Shown here in pieces: positions 1 through 8,006 of a DNA stretch of 45,288 bases. How positions within the stretch are numbered: position 1 is the first letter of the stretch; each line of letters begins with the position of its first letter. Under the pieces are notes generated by a model. The model saw nothing but the letters and a program-made list of their open reading frames with translations. It searched no databases and was not told where the DNA came from. The stretch comes from Bacteroidaceae bacterium (GTDB taxonomy: Bacteria > Bacteroidota > Bacteroidia > Bacteroidales > Bacteroidaceae). The translations under genes were made by a program, and so were the position numbers. The DNA lies in NCBI GenBank assembly GCA_017483765.1, contig JAFUVE010000042.1, positions 1 to 45,288 on the forward strand. Direction: 5' to 3'.

Positions 1-171
1 GTTCTAATAATTAATAAATCCAAGAGAATTATCTTTGCCTGTGTTTGCCTCTTTTTGGCATCTTTGCTCTTAACCTCTTGAACCGTAGCTCGCTACGCTT
101 CTGCGAGTTTGCGAGCAAATCTGCTCAAAAATAGTCTAAACTCAGCCTAAAGCTAATTTTTAGAACCTGCC
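1..171. repeat. MITE-like intergenic element, copy 1 (left tip cut by window start)
   Basis: The first 133 bases are identical to the last 133 bases of the window. The element appears to run on to base 171. Its right tip, read on the minus strand, begins GGCAGGTTCTAAAAATTA and matches the left tip seen in the second copy (GGCATGTTCTAATAATTA) at 16 of 18 positions, so the element has terminal inverted repeats and a total length near 176 bp. The interior holds several short hairpins, such as CGTAG-CTCG-CTACG. No coding sequence is visible. It resembles a non-autonomous miniature element or a structured dispersed repeat; the family name is unknown to me. Confidence 0.7.
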
Positions 172-668
172 TTATATTAATGCCCCAGTTCCGTAACTCC
201 GTGTGATAGCGACGGTTCTCCACTGATGGTTTCTGACGATATTACGAGATAGCTAGGTTTCCAAGGGTGGGATGGTTTTGCCGTGCTTCTCCAGCCGATT
301 GTGCGGGCGAGACGCCCATACCCCGAGCCAAGACCGATCATAGCGGAAAGAGTGAATACTATTTTTACCTTTCTTTTTTGATTGTAATAGAAAAAAATAG
401 ACAAAAATAGACAGTGGTTTATTTTTTACACCTGCGCAGCTTGCATTTTTGTGTCAGGTTGTTATTGAAGGGGATGTTGGGCTCCGACTGTTTGTGTTTT
501 GTGGGGCAAATGCAGGCTTGCTGCTTTGTGTGGCTGTCCTGGCTGGTGGAGTTAAATGCGAGGAACTTGACGGTGTTTTTTGCAAAGGCACAAGGAAAAT
601 GGAATAGGTTTTCCATATTTTCGGAAAAAGATTCATCGTGTTGTGTGTCGGGTTAAGAAAATAAATCG
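172..668. other. Intergenic region upstream of ispF without a credible gene
   Basis: This stretch separates the end repeat from the ispF promoter. Bases 274-358 belong to a repeated structured element listed separately. Short open frames exist on both strands (for example 414-656 plus and 177-404 minus), but they have low-complexity or repeat-derived translations and no family resemblance. I see no RNA gene in the remainder. Confidence 0.6.
274..358. repeat. Structured intergenic repeat, copy A
   Basis: This block aligns over about 80 bp with bases 1248-1330 on the other side of ispF. Both contain a GCCGTGCTTC core, a short GC-rich hairpin, a GCCAAGAC segment and the end GCGGAAAGAGTGAATA. 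The hairpin here is GGGCG-aga-CGCCC at 305-317; in copy B it is GGACG-agga-CGTCC, so one pair differs in a compensated way. Translated on the minus strand the end reads FTLSA, which explains spurious short frames. Confidence 0.65.
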
Positions 669-676
669 TATATTTG
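669..676 (+). promoter_or_regulatory. Bacteroidales-type -7 promoter box of ispF
   Basis: TATATTTG matches the Bacteroidales -7 consensus TAnnTTTG. A TTG triplet lies about 20-27 bases upstream in the GTGTTGTG stretch. Transcription would begin near 681-684, which argues against the ATG at 678 and for the ATG at 714 as the ispF start. Confidence 0.55.
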
Positions 677-713
677 CATGAGAAATTTCAAACTTAAAAA
701 TAAAGACAATTAT

Positions 714-1199
714 ATGACGAAAATCAGAGTGGGAATGGGCTATGATGTCCATCAGTTGGTGAAGGATCGCGAACTGTGGCTGGGCGGCGTGAAGATCGAG
801 CATGAGTTAGGACTGCTGGGACACAGCGATGCGGATGTGCTGATTCATGCGATTTGTGATGCCATACTTGGGGCTGCGAACATGCGGGATATCGGATTCC
901 ATTTCCCGGACAAGGACCCGGAGTTCAAGAATATAGACTCTAAGATTTTGCTGCGCAAGACGGTGGAACTGGTGAGGCAGAAGGGTTATGAGATTGGAAA
1001 TGTGGATGCAACGGTCTGTGCGGAACGGCCTAAAATCAACCCCCATATCCCGCGGATGCAGCAGGTGATGGCGGAGACGATGGGTGTGGATGTCGATGAC
1101 GTCAGCATCAAGGCGACGACGACTGAGAAGTTGGGTTTCACAGGACGCGAGGAAGGTATCAGCGCTTATGCGGTGGCACTGATATATAAAGGAGATTAG
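714..1199 (+). CDS. ispF: 2-C-methyl-D-erythritol 2,4-cyclodiphosphate synthase
   Basis: IspF converts CDP-methylerythritol 2-phosphate to the cyclodiphosphate with release of CMP, in the methylerythritol phosphate route to isoprenoids, in the cytosol. The 161-residue product has the usual family length. The N-terminal GYDVH supplies Asp11 and His13, and GHSDADVLIH supplies His45, the three expected metal ligands. The segment DIGFHFPD and the C-terminal KATTTEKLGFTGREEG are also family hallmarks. I start it at 714 because an in-frame ATG at 678 sits almost on the promoter and would add a 12-residue tail absent from the family. The gene stands alone between two copies of an intergenic repeat. 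Another gene of the same pathway, dxr, lies at 25360-26505. Confidence 0.95.
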   Translation: MTKIRVGMGYDVHQLVKDRELWLGGVKIEHELGLLGHSDADVLIHAICDAILGAANMRDIGFHFPDKDPEFKNIDSKILLRKTVELVRQKGYEIGNVDATVCAERPKINPHIPRMQQVMAETMGVDVDDVSIKATTTEKLGFTGREEGISAYAVALIYKGD

Positions 1200-1247
1200 T
1201 TGTAGGAGAGGATACTGTTTTATAGGAACAGAAGGGCATGCACTAGG

Positions 1248-1330
1248 TTTGGCCGTGCTTCGCCGGCCGGTTGTGCGGACGAGGACGTCCACAAGCCCGG
1301 CCAAGACTAATAAAGCGGAAAGAGTGAATA
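1248..1330. repeat. Structured intergenic repeat, copy B
   Basis: Second copy of the block at 274-358, lying between the convergent ends of ispF and the oxidoreductase gene. It has a longer stem than copy A: TTGTG-C-GGACG at 1271-1281 pairs with CGTCC-ACAA at 1286-1294, with one bulged C, closed outside by CCGG/CCGG and GGCC/GGCC complementarity. Its right end forms the left arm of the terminator at 1312-1352. Confidence 0.65.
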
Positions 1331-1352
1331 TGCTGTTCACTCTTTCCGCTTT
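1312..1352. terminator. Bidirectional intrinsic terminator between ispF and the Nfn-like gene
   Basis: A perfect 17-bp stem (AAAGCGGAAAGAGTGAA and its complement) encloses a 7-base loop at 1329-1335. The arms end in A and T runs, so the hairpin can stop transcription from both sides. The two genes converge here. Confidence 0.85.
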
Positions 1353-1375
1353 TTACTTTCTTCAGGCTTGCTTCT

Positions 1376-3739
1376 TCAGGCCTGCTTCTTCAGCATCTCG
1401 TCCATGTACTTGGCTGCACGGCGGCCGTCGCCCATGGCGAGGATGACAGTGGCACCACCGCGGACGATATCGCCTCCGGCGAAGATGGTCGGGATGTTCG
1501 ACTGCATCTCGTCGTTCACGGCAATCGTGTTCTTGCGTCCCAGCTCCAGGCCTTCCACGGACTTGGGCACGAGCGGGTTAGGCGATACACCCACAGCCAC
1601 GATGGCCATGTCGATGTCGCGGGTCTCGATAGCTCCTTCGATAGGAACCGGGGAACGACGTCCGCTGGCATCCGGCTCTCCCAGCTCCATCTTCTGCAGA
1701 CGAACCTGCTTCACCGCGCCTTTCTCGTCGGCGATATACTCAATCGGGTTGTGGAGCGTGAGGAACTCGATGCCCTCCTCCTTGGCGTGCTTCACCTCCT
1801 CGAGACGAGCCGGCATCTCTGCCTCGCTGCGTCGGTATGCAATGAACACATGCTCAGCACCCAGACGCTTGGCTGTGCGGCAAGAGTCCATGGCGGTGTT
1901 TCCACCACCTACGACCATCACGCTGTTCGCCTTGTTGATCGGGGTGTCGGAAGCCGGGTTCGAGGCGTCCATCAGGTTCACACGAGTGAGGTACTCGTTG
2001 CTCGACATGATGTTGATGCTGTTCTCGCCCGGTATGTTCATGAAGTTCGGCAGTCCGGCGCCGCTTGCCACGAATATGGCCTTGTAGCCTTCAGCCTCGA
2101 GGTCCTGTATGGTGATGGTCTTGCCCACGATGCAATCCTTGACGAAGTTTACGCCAATCTTTCGGAGGTTGTTGATCTCCACGTCGACGATAGCGTTAGG
2201 CAGACGGAACTCAGGAATACCATATTTCAGCACACCTCCAATCTCGTGAAGCGCCTCGAATACAGTCACGTCGTATCCCATCTTCGCCATGTCGCCCGCG
2301 CAGGACAGACCGGCAGGGCCAGAACCCACGATGGCAATCTTGATGCCGTTGCTCTCAGCCACCTCCGGCAGTGCCATCTTTCCGCTTTCACGCTCGAAGT
2401 CGGCAGCGAAACGCTCGAGATAGCCGATTGCCACCGGCTGCTTGCCCATCTTCACCTGGATGCACTTGCTCTCGCACTGCTTCTCCTGAGGACATACACG
2501 TCCGCATACGGCAGGCAGGGCCGACGTGGATTTCAGTACCTTGGCAGCTTCCAGGAACTCCCCGCGCTCGATATTTTTGATGAACGACGGGATGTTGATG
2601 TTGACCGGGCAGCCCTCCATACACGTCGGCTTCGGACAGTCGAGACAACGCTTGGCCTCAGTGAGCGCCTGCTCCTTAGTCAGACCGATGTTTACCTCCT
2701 CGGTTCGTGTGGTAGCACGGTAAACCGGGTCGAGCTCCGCCATCTTGCAGCGCTCAATCAGACCGCGGTCCTTCGGTTTGAGCGACTTCTTCAGCTCCTG
2801 ACGCCACTCCGCCTTCGGGTCGGTCAGCTCTGACAAGGGCGCGTCGCTCGACATCGTGGCAGCCTCGGCAGCCTTCGTCTCGTCCACCTTCACGCTGCTG
2901 TCCACCACCACGCTCTCCACGTGGTTCTCCAGTTTCTTCATCTCCTCAATCTCGGCGGCCTTGAACGCGCCCATGCGCTTGAACATCTCGTCGAAGTCCA
3001 CCTCATGTCCGTCGAACTCAGGACCGTCGACACATACGAACTTCGTCTTTCCGCCCACGGTGATACGGCATGCGCCGCACATACCCGTTCCGTCCACCAT
3101 GATGGTGTTGAGCGAGACGTCGGTGGGCACATTATATTTCTTAGTCAGCAAGCAGCAGAACTTCATCATGATGGCAGGACCGATGGCGAAGCACTTGTCC
3201 ACTTTCTCACGCTGAATGACCTGCTCGATTCCGACAGTGACCACGCCCTTCTGTCCGTAGCTGCCGTCGTCGGTCATGATGATGACCTCGTCAGAGTGCT
3301 TGCGCACCTCTTCCTCCAGGATGATCAACTCCTTCGTACGTCCGGCCAGCACGGAAATCACGCGGTTTCCTGCAGCTTTCAATGCCTTGATGATAGGAAG
3401 CATAGGCGCCACACCGACACCACCTCCGGCGCATACGACGGTGCCGAAGTTCTCGATGTGAGTGGCCTGTCCGAGCGGTCCTACCACGTCGGTGATGTAG
3501 TCTCCCTCATTCAGGTCGCATAATTTCGTGGATGAGTAACCCACTTTCTGAACCACCAATGTGATGGTTCCATTCTCGATGTCCGATTCTGCGATGGTCA
3601 GCGGCATACGCTCACCATTCTCGCCGACACGTACGATGACGAAATGTCCGGCTTTTCGGGATTTTGCAATCAACGGAGCCTCAACAACGAGTTTGAAGAC
3701 TTTCTCCGAAAACTGCTCCTTTTTAACAATCTTGTTCAT
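1376..3739 (-). CDS. Fused NfnA/NfnB-like flavoprotein (ferredoxin-NADP reductase / GltA-like oxidoreductase)
   Basis: The 787-residue protein joins two modules. Residues 1 to about 270 resemble the FAD/NAD-binding DHODB/NfnA family and hold a [2Fe-2S] cysteine set starting DGTGMCGACR and continuing FVCVDGPEF. Residues from about 310 to 787 resemble the glutamate synthase small subunit/NfnB family. They begin with cysteine clusters CLDCPKPTCMEGCP and VCGRVCPQEKQCESKC, then show the FAD motif VGSGPAGL and the NADPH motif VGGGNTA. Databases often name such proteins a DHOD B subunit/glutamate synthase fusion. The module order fits an NADH-dependent ferredoxin:NADP oxidoreductase, so that role is an inference. 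It lies downstream of serS, with a heptamer repeat 14 bases before the ATG. Confidence 0.85.
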   Translation of the reverse strand: MNKIVKKEQFSEKVFKLVVEAPLIAKSRKAGHFVIVRVGENGERMPLTIAESDIENGTITLVVQKVGYSSTKLCDLNEGDYITDVVGPLGQATHIENFGTVVCAGGGVGVAPMLPIIKALKAAGNRVISVLAGRTKELIILEEEVRKHSDEVIIMTDDGSYGQKGVVTVGIEQVIQREKVDKCFAIGPAIMMKFCCLLTKKYNVPTDVSLNTIMVDGTGMCGACRITVGGKTKFVCVDGPEFDGHEVDFDEMFKRMGAFKAAEIEEMKKLENHVESVVVDSSVKVDETKAAEAATMSSDAPLSELTDPKAEWRQELKKSLKPKDRGLIERCKMAELDPVYRATTRTEEVNIGLTKEQALTEAKRCLDCPKPTCMEGCPVNINIPSFIKNIERGEFLEAAKVLKSTSALPAVCGRVCPQEKQCESKCIQVKMGKQPVAIGYLERFAADFERESGKMALPEVAESNGIKIAIVGSGPAGLSCAGDMAKMGYDVTVFEALHEIGGVLKYGIPEFRLPNAIVDVEINNLRKIGVNFVKDCIVGKTITIQDLEAEGYKAIFVASGAGLPNFMNIPGENSINIMSSNEYLTRVNLMDASNPASDTPINKANSVMVVGGGNTAMDSCRTAKRLGAEHVFIAYRRSEAEMPARLEEVKHAKEEGIEFLTLHNPIEYIADEKGAVKQVRLQKMELGEPDASGRRSPVPIEGAIETRDIDMAIVAVGVSPNPLVPKSVEGLELGRKNTIAVNDEMQSNIPTIFAGGDIVRGGATVILAMGDGRRAAKYMDEMLKKQA

Positions 3740-3752
3740 TTATACTTTTTTT

Positions 3753-3780
3753 AGTTGAGAGTTTAGAGTTGAGAGTTGAG
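3753..3780. repeat. Heptamer leader repeat upstream of the Nfn-like gene
   Basis: Four perfect tandem heptamers read AGTTGAG, AGTTTAG, AGTTGAG, AGTTGAG on the plus strand. They lie 14 bases upstream of the minus-strand ATG at 3739, so the mRNA leader would carry CUCAACU/CUAAACU repeats. Similar arrays precede serS, the PspC gene and carB. Confidence 0.8.
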
Positions 3781-3861
3781 AGTATACTTGTACTCTTTCA
3801 AATAAGATTATACTTTAACTCCTTTCATTCTGGTTGTTCAAATCCTCTCGGTTTTCTGAAA

Positions 3862-5151
3862 TCAGAAATTTTTGTCGTCAAGGAATTCAAAGCCGCAGTA
3901 AGGCACAAGAGCCTTCGGCACTCGGATACCCTCCGGTGTCTGGTTGTTCTCCATCAGCGATGCCACGATGCGGGGCAGAGCCAGGGCAGAGCCGTTGAGC
4001 GTGTGGCAGAGCTCGATCTTCTTGTCGTCGGCACGGCGGTAGCGGCATTTCAGACGGTTGGCCTGATAGCTTTCGAAGTTAGACGTAGAGCTGACCTCGA
4101 GCCATCGCTGCTGTGCAGCCGACCATACTTCGAAGTCGTAGCAAATGGCGCTCGTGAACGACATGTCGCCTCCGCAGAGACGCAGGATGCGGTAGGGCAG
4201 TTCCAGTTTCTGCAGCAGTCCTTCCACATGAGCCAGCATCTCGTTGAGTGACTCATAGGAGTGCTCCGGCTTGTCGATGCGCACGATCTCCACCTTGTCG
4301 AACTCATGCAGACGGTTCAGTCCGCGCACGTCCTTTCCGTAGGCGCCAGCCTCGCGGCGGAAGCATGCAGAATAAGCGCAACGCTTGATTGGAAGTTCTT
4401 TCTCTTCGAGAATGACGTCGCGGAAGATGTTCGTGACCGGAACCTCCGCAGTAGGGATGAGATACAGGTCGTCCACCGGAGCATAATACATCTGTCCCTC
4501 CTTGTCGGGCAGCTGTCCGGTGCCATATCCAGAAGCCTGGTTGACCACCAGCGGCGGCTGCACCTCCAGGTATCCGCTCTTGCGTGCCTCCTCCAGGAAG
4601 AACGCCTCGAGCGCACGCTGGAAGCGGGCCATCTTTCCGATATAGAAAGGGAATCCCGCACCTGTCACCTTGGCACCCAGCTCAAAGTCAATCAAATTGT
4701 ATTTCTTAGCCAATTCCCAGTGGGGCAGTGCGTCCGGTCCCAGTTCCGGCTTCACGCCGCCTTCCTTCACCACCACGTTGTCCTCGGCTCCAAATCCTTC
4801 CGGCACGTCGTCGTTCGGGATGTTCGGTATGGTGCAAAGCTGTTTCACCAGGTCTTCCTCAAATTGTTTGAGCGTGTTCTGAAGTTCGGCAGTCTCAGCC
4901 TTCATCTTAGCCACCTCAGCCTTTGCGGCCTCTGCAGCCTCTTTCTGGCCCTGCTTCATCAGCTGACCAATCTGGTTGGCATATTTCTTACTTTCTGACA
5001 GCAAATTGTCCAATTTGCCCTGTGTCTCACGGCGGTTACGGTCGATGTCGAGGACTTTTGCGATAGCGTCCTCTGCCTCGTCGAAATGTTTTTTCTTCAG
5101 ACCTTTGATTACTCTTTCGGTCTCTTCCTTGATTAATTTTAATGTAAGCAT
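3862..5151 (-). CDS. serS: Seryl-tRNA synthetase
   Basis: SerS charges tRNA-Ser, and the tRNA-Sec where present, with serine in the cytosol. At 429 residues it has the normal bacterial length. Residues 1-110 form the long helical hairpin that grips the tRNA, rich in Lys, Glu and Ala. The class II motif 2 is visible as FRREAGAYGKDVRGL with HEFDKVE following, and motif 3 as NGSALALPRIVASLMENNQT near residues 386-405. The TAEVPVTN segment upstream is also typical. It sits between a small basic protein gene and the Nfn-like gene, all on the minus strand, with repeat-filled gaps of about 120-130 bases on each side. Confidence 0.97.
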   Translation of the reverse strand: MLTLKLIKEETERVIKGLKKKHFDEAEDAIAKVLDIDRNRRETQGKLDNLLSESKKYANQIGQLMKQGQKEAAEAAKAEVAKMKAETAELQNTLKQFEEDLVKQLCTIPNIPNDDVPEGFGAEDNVVVKEGGVKPELGPDALPHWELAKKYNLIDFELGAKVTGAGFPFYIGKMARFQRALEAFFLEEARKSGYLEVQPPLVVNQASGYGTGQLPDKEGQMYYAPVDDLYLIPTAEVPVTNIFRDVILEEKELPIKRCAYSACFRREAGAYGKDVRGLNRLHEFDKVEIVRIDKPEHSYESLNEMLAHVEGLLQKLELPYRILRLCGGDMSFTSAICYDFEVWSAAQQRWLEVSSTSNFESYQANRLKCRYRRADDKKIELCHTLNGSALALPRIVASLMENNQTPEGIRVPKALVPYCGFEFLDDKNF

Positions 5152-5171
5152 TTTATTGTTTGACTTCTTTT

Positions 5172-5236
5172 AGTTGAGAGTTTAGCGTTGAGAGTTTAGC
5201 GTGATTTTAGTTTTGTGTTTAGAGTTGAGAGCTGAG
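5172..5236. repeat. Heptamer leader repeat upstream of serS
   Basis: Units AGTTGAG, AGTTTAG, CGTTGAG, AGTTTAG run from 5172 to 5199. After a degenerate stretch come AGTTGAG and AGCTGAG at 5223-5236. The array begins 20 bases before the serS start codon and fills most of the gap to the next gene. Confidence 0.75.
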
Positions 5237-5279
5237 TGTGATTTTTGTTTGGAATTGAGGGATTCTCTGGCTGTCAATC

Positions 5280-5486
5280 TCATTTTTTGCGCTGGCTGGC
5301 GCGCTTCTTCACTCTTTGACGGATTTCGGCCTTGTGCTTGGCAGATGCAGATCCGTGGGCTCCCGTGTGGTAGCCCTTTTTCCTGGCTTTTGTCTTGACC
5401 TTGTCGTCGTCGCCCTTTTCCTTCTTGGCACCGCTGAAGCTGATGCCGTTCATAATCGCATATTGTATTTCCTTAGCGTCTGCCAT
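5280..5486 (-). CDS. Small highly basic protein, function unknown
   Basis: I do not recognise this 68-residue protein. It starts MADAKEIQYAIMNGISFSG and then becomes strongly Lys/Arg-rich, ending in RVKKRASQRKK. A nucleic-acid or ribosome partner is possible from the charge alone, but this is inference. A longer in-frame start at 5555 exists but would run into the 3' end of the preceding AICAR transformylase gene, so I choose the ATG at 5486, 11 bases after that stop codon. The tight spacing suggests cotranscription with the purine gene and probably serS. No membrane segment or signal peptide is visible. Confidence 0.65.
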   Translation of the reverse strand: MADAKEIQYAIMNGISFSGAKKEKGDDDKVKTKARKKGYHTGAHGSASAKHKAEIRQRVKKRASQRKK

Positions 5487-5497
5487 AAATGTAGGTA

Positions 5498-6679
5498 TTA
5501 ATGATGGAACAGTCGGATGCCTGTGAACGCCATGGCAATGCCATATTTGTCGCACGTCTCAATCACGTTGTCGTCGCGTACGGACCCGCCGGCTTGTGCG
5601 ATGAACTGCACTCCCGACTTGTGTGCCCGCTCGATGTTGTCGCCGAACGGGAAGAACGCGTCACTGCCCAGGCACACACCCGTGTTCTGTGCGATCCACG
5701 CCTTTTTCTCCTCAGCGGTCAGCGGCTCCGGCTTCTGCGTGAAGAACTGCTGCCATACACCTTCCCGCAGCACGTCCTCATATTCATCTCCGATATAGAC
5801 GTCGATGGTGTTGTCGCGGTCGGCGCGTCGTATGCCCTCCTTGAATGGCAGTGCCATGACCTTCGGACACTGGCGCATCCACCAGATGTCAGCTTTGTTG
5901 CCCGCGAGTCGAGTGCAGTGGATTCGGCTCTGCTGTCCTGCGCCGATACCGATAGCCTGTCCGTCCTTCACGTAGCATACAGAGTTCGACTGCGTGTATT
6001 TCAGCGTGATGAGTGCGATCTTGAGGTCGCGCTTCGCGCTTTCGGTGAAATTCTTGTTCTCAGTAGGGATGTTGGCGAAGAGGTCGTCGCCGCTGAGGTC
6101 CACCTCGTTACGTCCCTGCTCGAAAGTGATTCCGAACACCTGCTTCGTCTCCACAGGCTCAGGCACGTATGACGGGTCAATCTTGATGACGTTGTATGTT
6201 CCCTTCCTTTTGCTTCTGAGGATTTCGAGCGCCTCGTCGCTGAAACTTGGTGCAATCACGCCGTCGCTCACTTCCCGCTTGATCAGCAGTGCTGTCATGG
6301 CGTCACATTCGTCGCTGAGCGCAATGAAATCACCATATGACGACATACGGTCCGCTCCACGAGCCCTGGCGTAAGCCGTTGCGATCGGGGTCAGCTCTTC
6401 GGTGATGTCGTCCACGAAATAAATCTTGCGCAGTGTGTCGCTAAGTGGCTCGGCAACAGCCGCTCCCGCCGGGCTAACGTGCTTGAATGATGCTGCCGCT
6501 GGCAGTCCCGTGGCTTTTTTCAGCTCTTTCACTAACTGCCATGCATTCAATGCATCCAAAAAATTGATGTAGCCGGGACGACCATTCAATACCTCAATGG
6601 GAAGCTCACCGTTCTCCATAAAGATACGGGCCGGCTTCTGGTTGGGGTTGCAACCATACTTCAGCGATAATTCTTTCAT
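5498..6679 (-). CDS. AICAR formyltransferase, stand-alone short PurH-type
   Basis: The product belongs to the AICAR transformylase family, which moves a formyl group from 10-formyl-tetrahydrofolate to AICAR, the second-last step of IMP synthesis. The conserved Lys-His pair is seen in SFKHVSPAGA at residues 66-67, with later landmarks GIGAGQQSRIHCTR and SDAFFPFGDNIE. At 393 residues it lacks the N-terminal IMP cyclohydrolase domain of standard bifunctional PurH (about 510-530 residues). The ring-closing step must therefore come from another gene outside this window. It is the first gene of a minus-strand run and lies divergent from the C11-peptidase lipoprotein gene. Confidence 0.9.
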   Translation of the reverse strand: MKELSLKYGCNPNQKPARIFMENGELPIEVLNGRPGYINFLDALNAWQLVKELKKATGLPAAASFKHVSPAGAAVAEPLSDTLRKIYFVDDITEELTPIATAYARARGADRMSSYGDFIALSDECDAMTALLIKREVSDGVIAPSFSDEALEILRSKRKGTYNVIKIDPSYVPEPVETKQVFGITFEQGRNEVDLSGDDLFANIPTENKNFTESAKRDLKIALITLKYTQSNSVCYVKDGQAIGIGAGQQSRIHCTRLAGNKADIWWMRQCPKVMALPFKEGIRRADRDNTIDVYIGDEYEDVLREGVWQQFFTQKPEPLTAEEKKAWIAQNTGVCLGSDAFFPFGDNIERAHKSGVQFIAQAGGSVRDDNVIETCDKYGIAMAFTGIRLFHH

Positions 6680-6756
6680 AGGATTTTTTACCTTAAATAT
6701 TAATATTTTTTGTTCGTTCGCACACGAATTTTATTCGTTTCTTTCCTAATAATCTG

Positions 6757-6764
6757 CAAAATTA
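6757..6764 (-). promoter_or_regulatory. Promoter-like -7 box upstream of the AICAR transformylase gene
   Basis: On the minus strand this reads TAATTTTG, matching TAnnTTTG, about 78 bases upstream of the start codon. I could not find a well-spaced TTG partner, so the call rests on one box and its position in a divergent intergenic region. Confidence 0.4.
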
Positions 6765-6845
6765 CAAAATAAATAGCAATTTCCTTTATTATTTAATGTA
6801 AAATGAAAAAAGTTTTTTAAATTCGCACCATATTTCATCAAAATC

Positions 6846-8006
6846 ATGCCAATTATGAGAAAACATATTGCAATCGTCGCCCTTTTTTTGTCATTTCTGC
6901 TATTCGTTGCCTGCAGCAAGGACAACGAGTCGGACACGCCACGTGAAGAGGGCCCGAACAAGCAGACCATCATCATCTTCTTCCCTTGGTCGGGCACCAC
7001 GATGAGCAACGGGCTATATTATTTCATCACGCAGAACGTGCGTGAGATTCAGAAGGCAATCGTTGACAACAAAGGTTTCTCCCAAGCCCGTTTTATCTGT
7101 TTCATGTCGAACAGCGCCGAGTCGGCCGTCATGTATGAGATGAAATACGAGAAAGGCAAATGCGTGAACGACACAGTCCAGCGATATTCCTCTCCTGACT
7201 TTTCAGATGCCTCGACCCTCCAGCATATCATTGCCGATGCCATTGGCCATGCCCCTGCAGAACGTTATGGGATGGTCGTAGGCGGTCATGGATCAGGCTG
7301 GCTCCCCGCGCCGTCCACAATAAAGAAGAAGACTCGATTCATAGGCGGATACTCAGGTGTCTATGCCACCGACACCCCAGTCTTCGCACAGGCACTGAAT
7401 GCACTTGGTCAGAAAATGGATTTTATCCTTTTCGACAACTGCTATATGGCCAACATCGAAGTGGCTTATGACCTCCGCGACGCGACAGACATGATGATTG
7501 CGTCCACATCGGAAATTATAGAAAGAGGCATCCCATATCAGGACATATTCAAATATCTTGTCGGTAGTCCTGACTATGAGCGCCTTATCGCCGGTTTCCA
7601 TGACTTCTACAAGTCCTACACCTATCCCTTTGGCGCACTGTCTGCCATAGACTGCACTCAGACCGAAAAGATGGCCGCCATCATGCGCCGAATCAACAGC
7701 CAGACGGTCTGGAATGCTTACAACAACAACCTCGTGCAGAAACTGGACGGGTACTCGCCGGGCGTCTTCTACGACATGGGAGACTATGTACGCCATCTTT
7801 GCGAAGACCCTGTGCTGCTCAGTGAGTTCGAGCAGGCCTTGAAGCAGCTTGTGCCCTATGCCAGTTGCACGGACAACCTCTATACCGAACTCACTGCGTC
7901 GCAGTTCGTTGTCAGCACTTTCTCCGGCATCACCATTTCCGACCCGTCGGAGAACAGCATGGCTGCAGGAAAGACATCCACCAACTGGTATCAGGCTACG
8001 CATTAG
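6846..8006 (+). CDS. Clostripain-family (C11) cysteine peptidase lipoprotein
   Basis: The N-terminus is a lipoprotein signal: a hydrophobic stretch followed by FLLFVACSK, with Cys23 as the lipidation site. The mature part fits the C11 clostripain family, caspase-like-fold cysteine peptidases. The likely catalytic His is His148 in VVGGHGSGW and the catalytic Cys is Cys199 in LFDNCYMAN. Such proteins in Bacteroidales are usually anchored to the outer membrane, where they process or degrade proteins; the substrate here is unknown. A second in-frame ATG three codons in (6855) is an equally good start. It is a single gene on the plus strand, divergent from the purine gene. Confidence 0.88.
   Translation: MPIMRKHIAIVALFLSFLLFVACSKDNESDTPREEGPNKQTIIIFFPWSGTTMSNGLYYFITQNVREIQKAIVDNKGFSQARFICFMSNSAESAVMYEMKYEKGKCVNDTVQRYSSPDFSDASTLQHIIADAIGHAPAERYGMVVGGHGSGWLPAPSTIKKKTRFIGGYSGVYATDTPVFAQALNALGQKMDFILFDNCYMANIEVAYDLRDATDMMIASTSEIIERGIPYQDIFKYLVGSPDYERLIAGFHDFYKSYTYPFGALSAIDCTQTEKMAAIMRRINSQTVWNAYNNNLVQKLDGYSPGVFYDMGDYVRHLCEDPVLLSEFEQALKQLVPYASCTDNLYTELTASQFVVSTFSGITISDPSENSMAAGKTSTNWYQATH

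Noticed and set aside
177-404. 75-residue open frame on the minus strand
   Set aside because: It is read from a repeated structured element; the similar peptide in the second copy shows the frame comes from the repeat.
807-1340. 177-residue open frame on the minus strand over ispF
   Set aside because: It is antisense to ispF and its first part is translated from the intergenic repeat and terminator (FTLSA), so it is not a gene.
1751-2833. 360-residue open frame on the plus strand
   Set aside because: It lies wholly antisense to the Nfn-like gene; its translation is His/Val/Arg-rich without any family motif, a typical shadow of a GC-biased gene.
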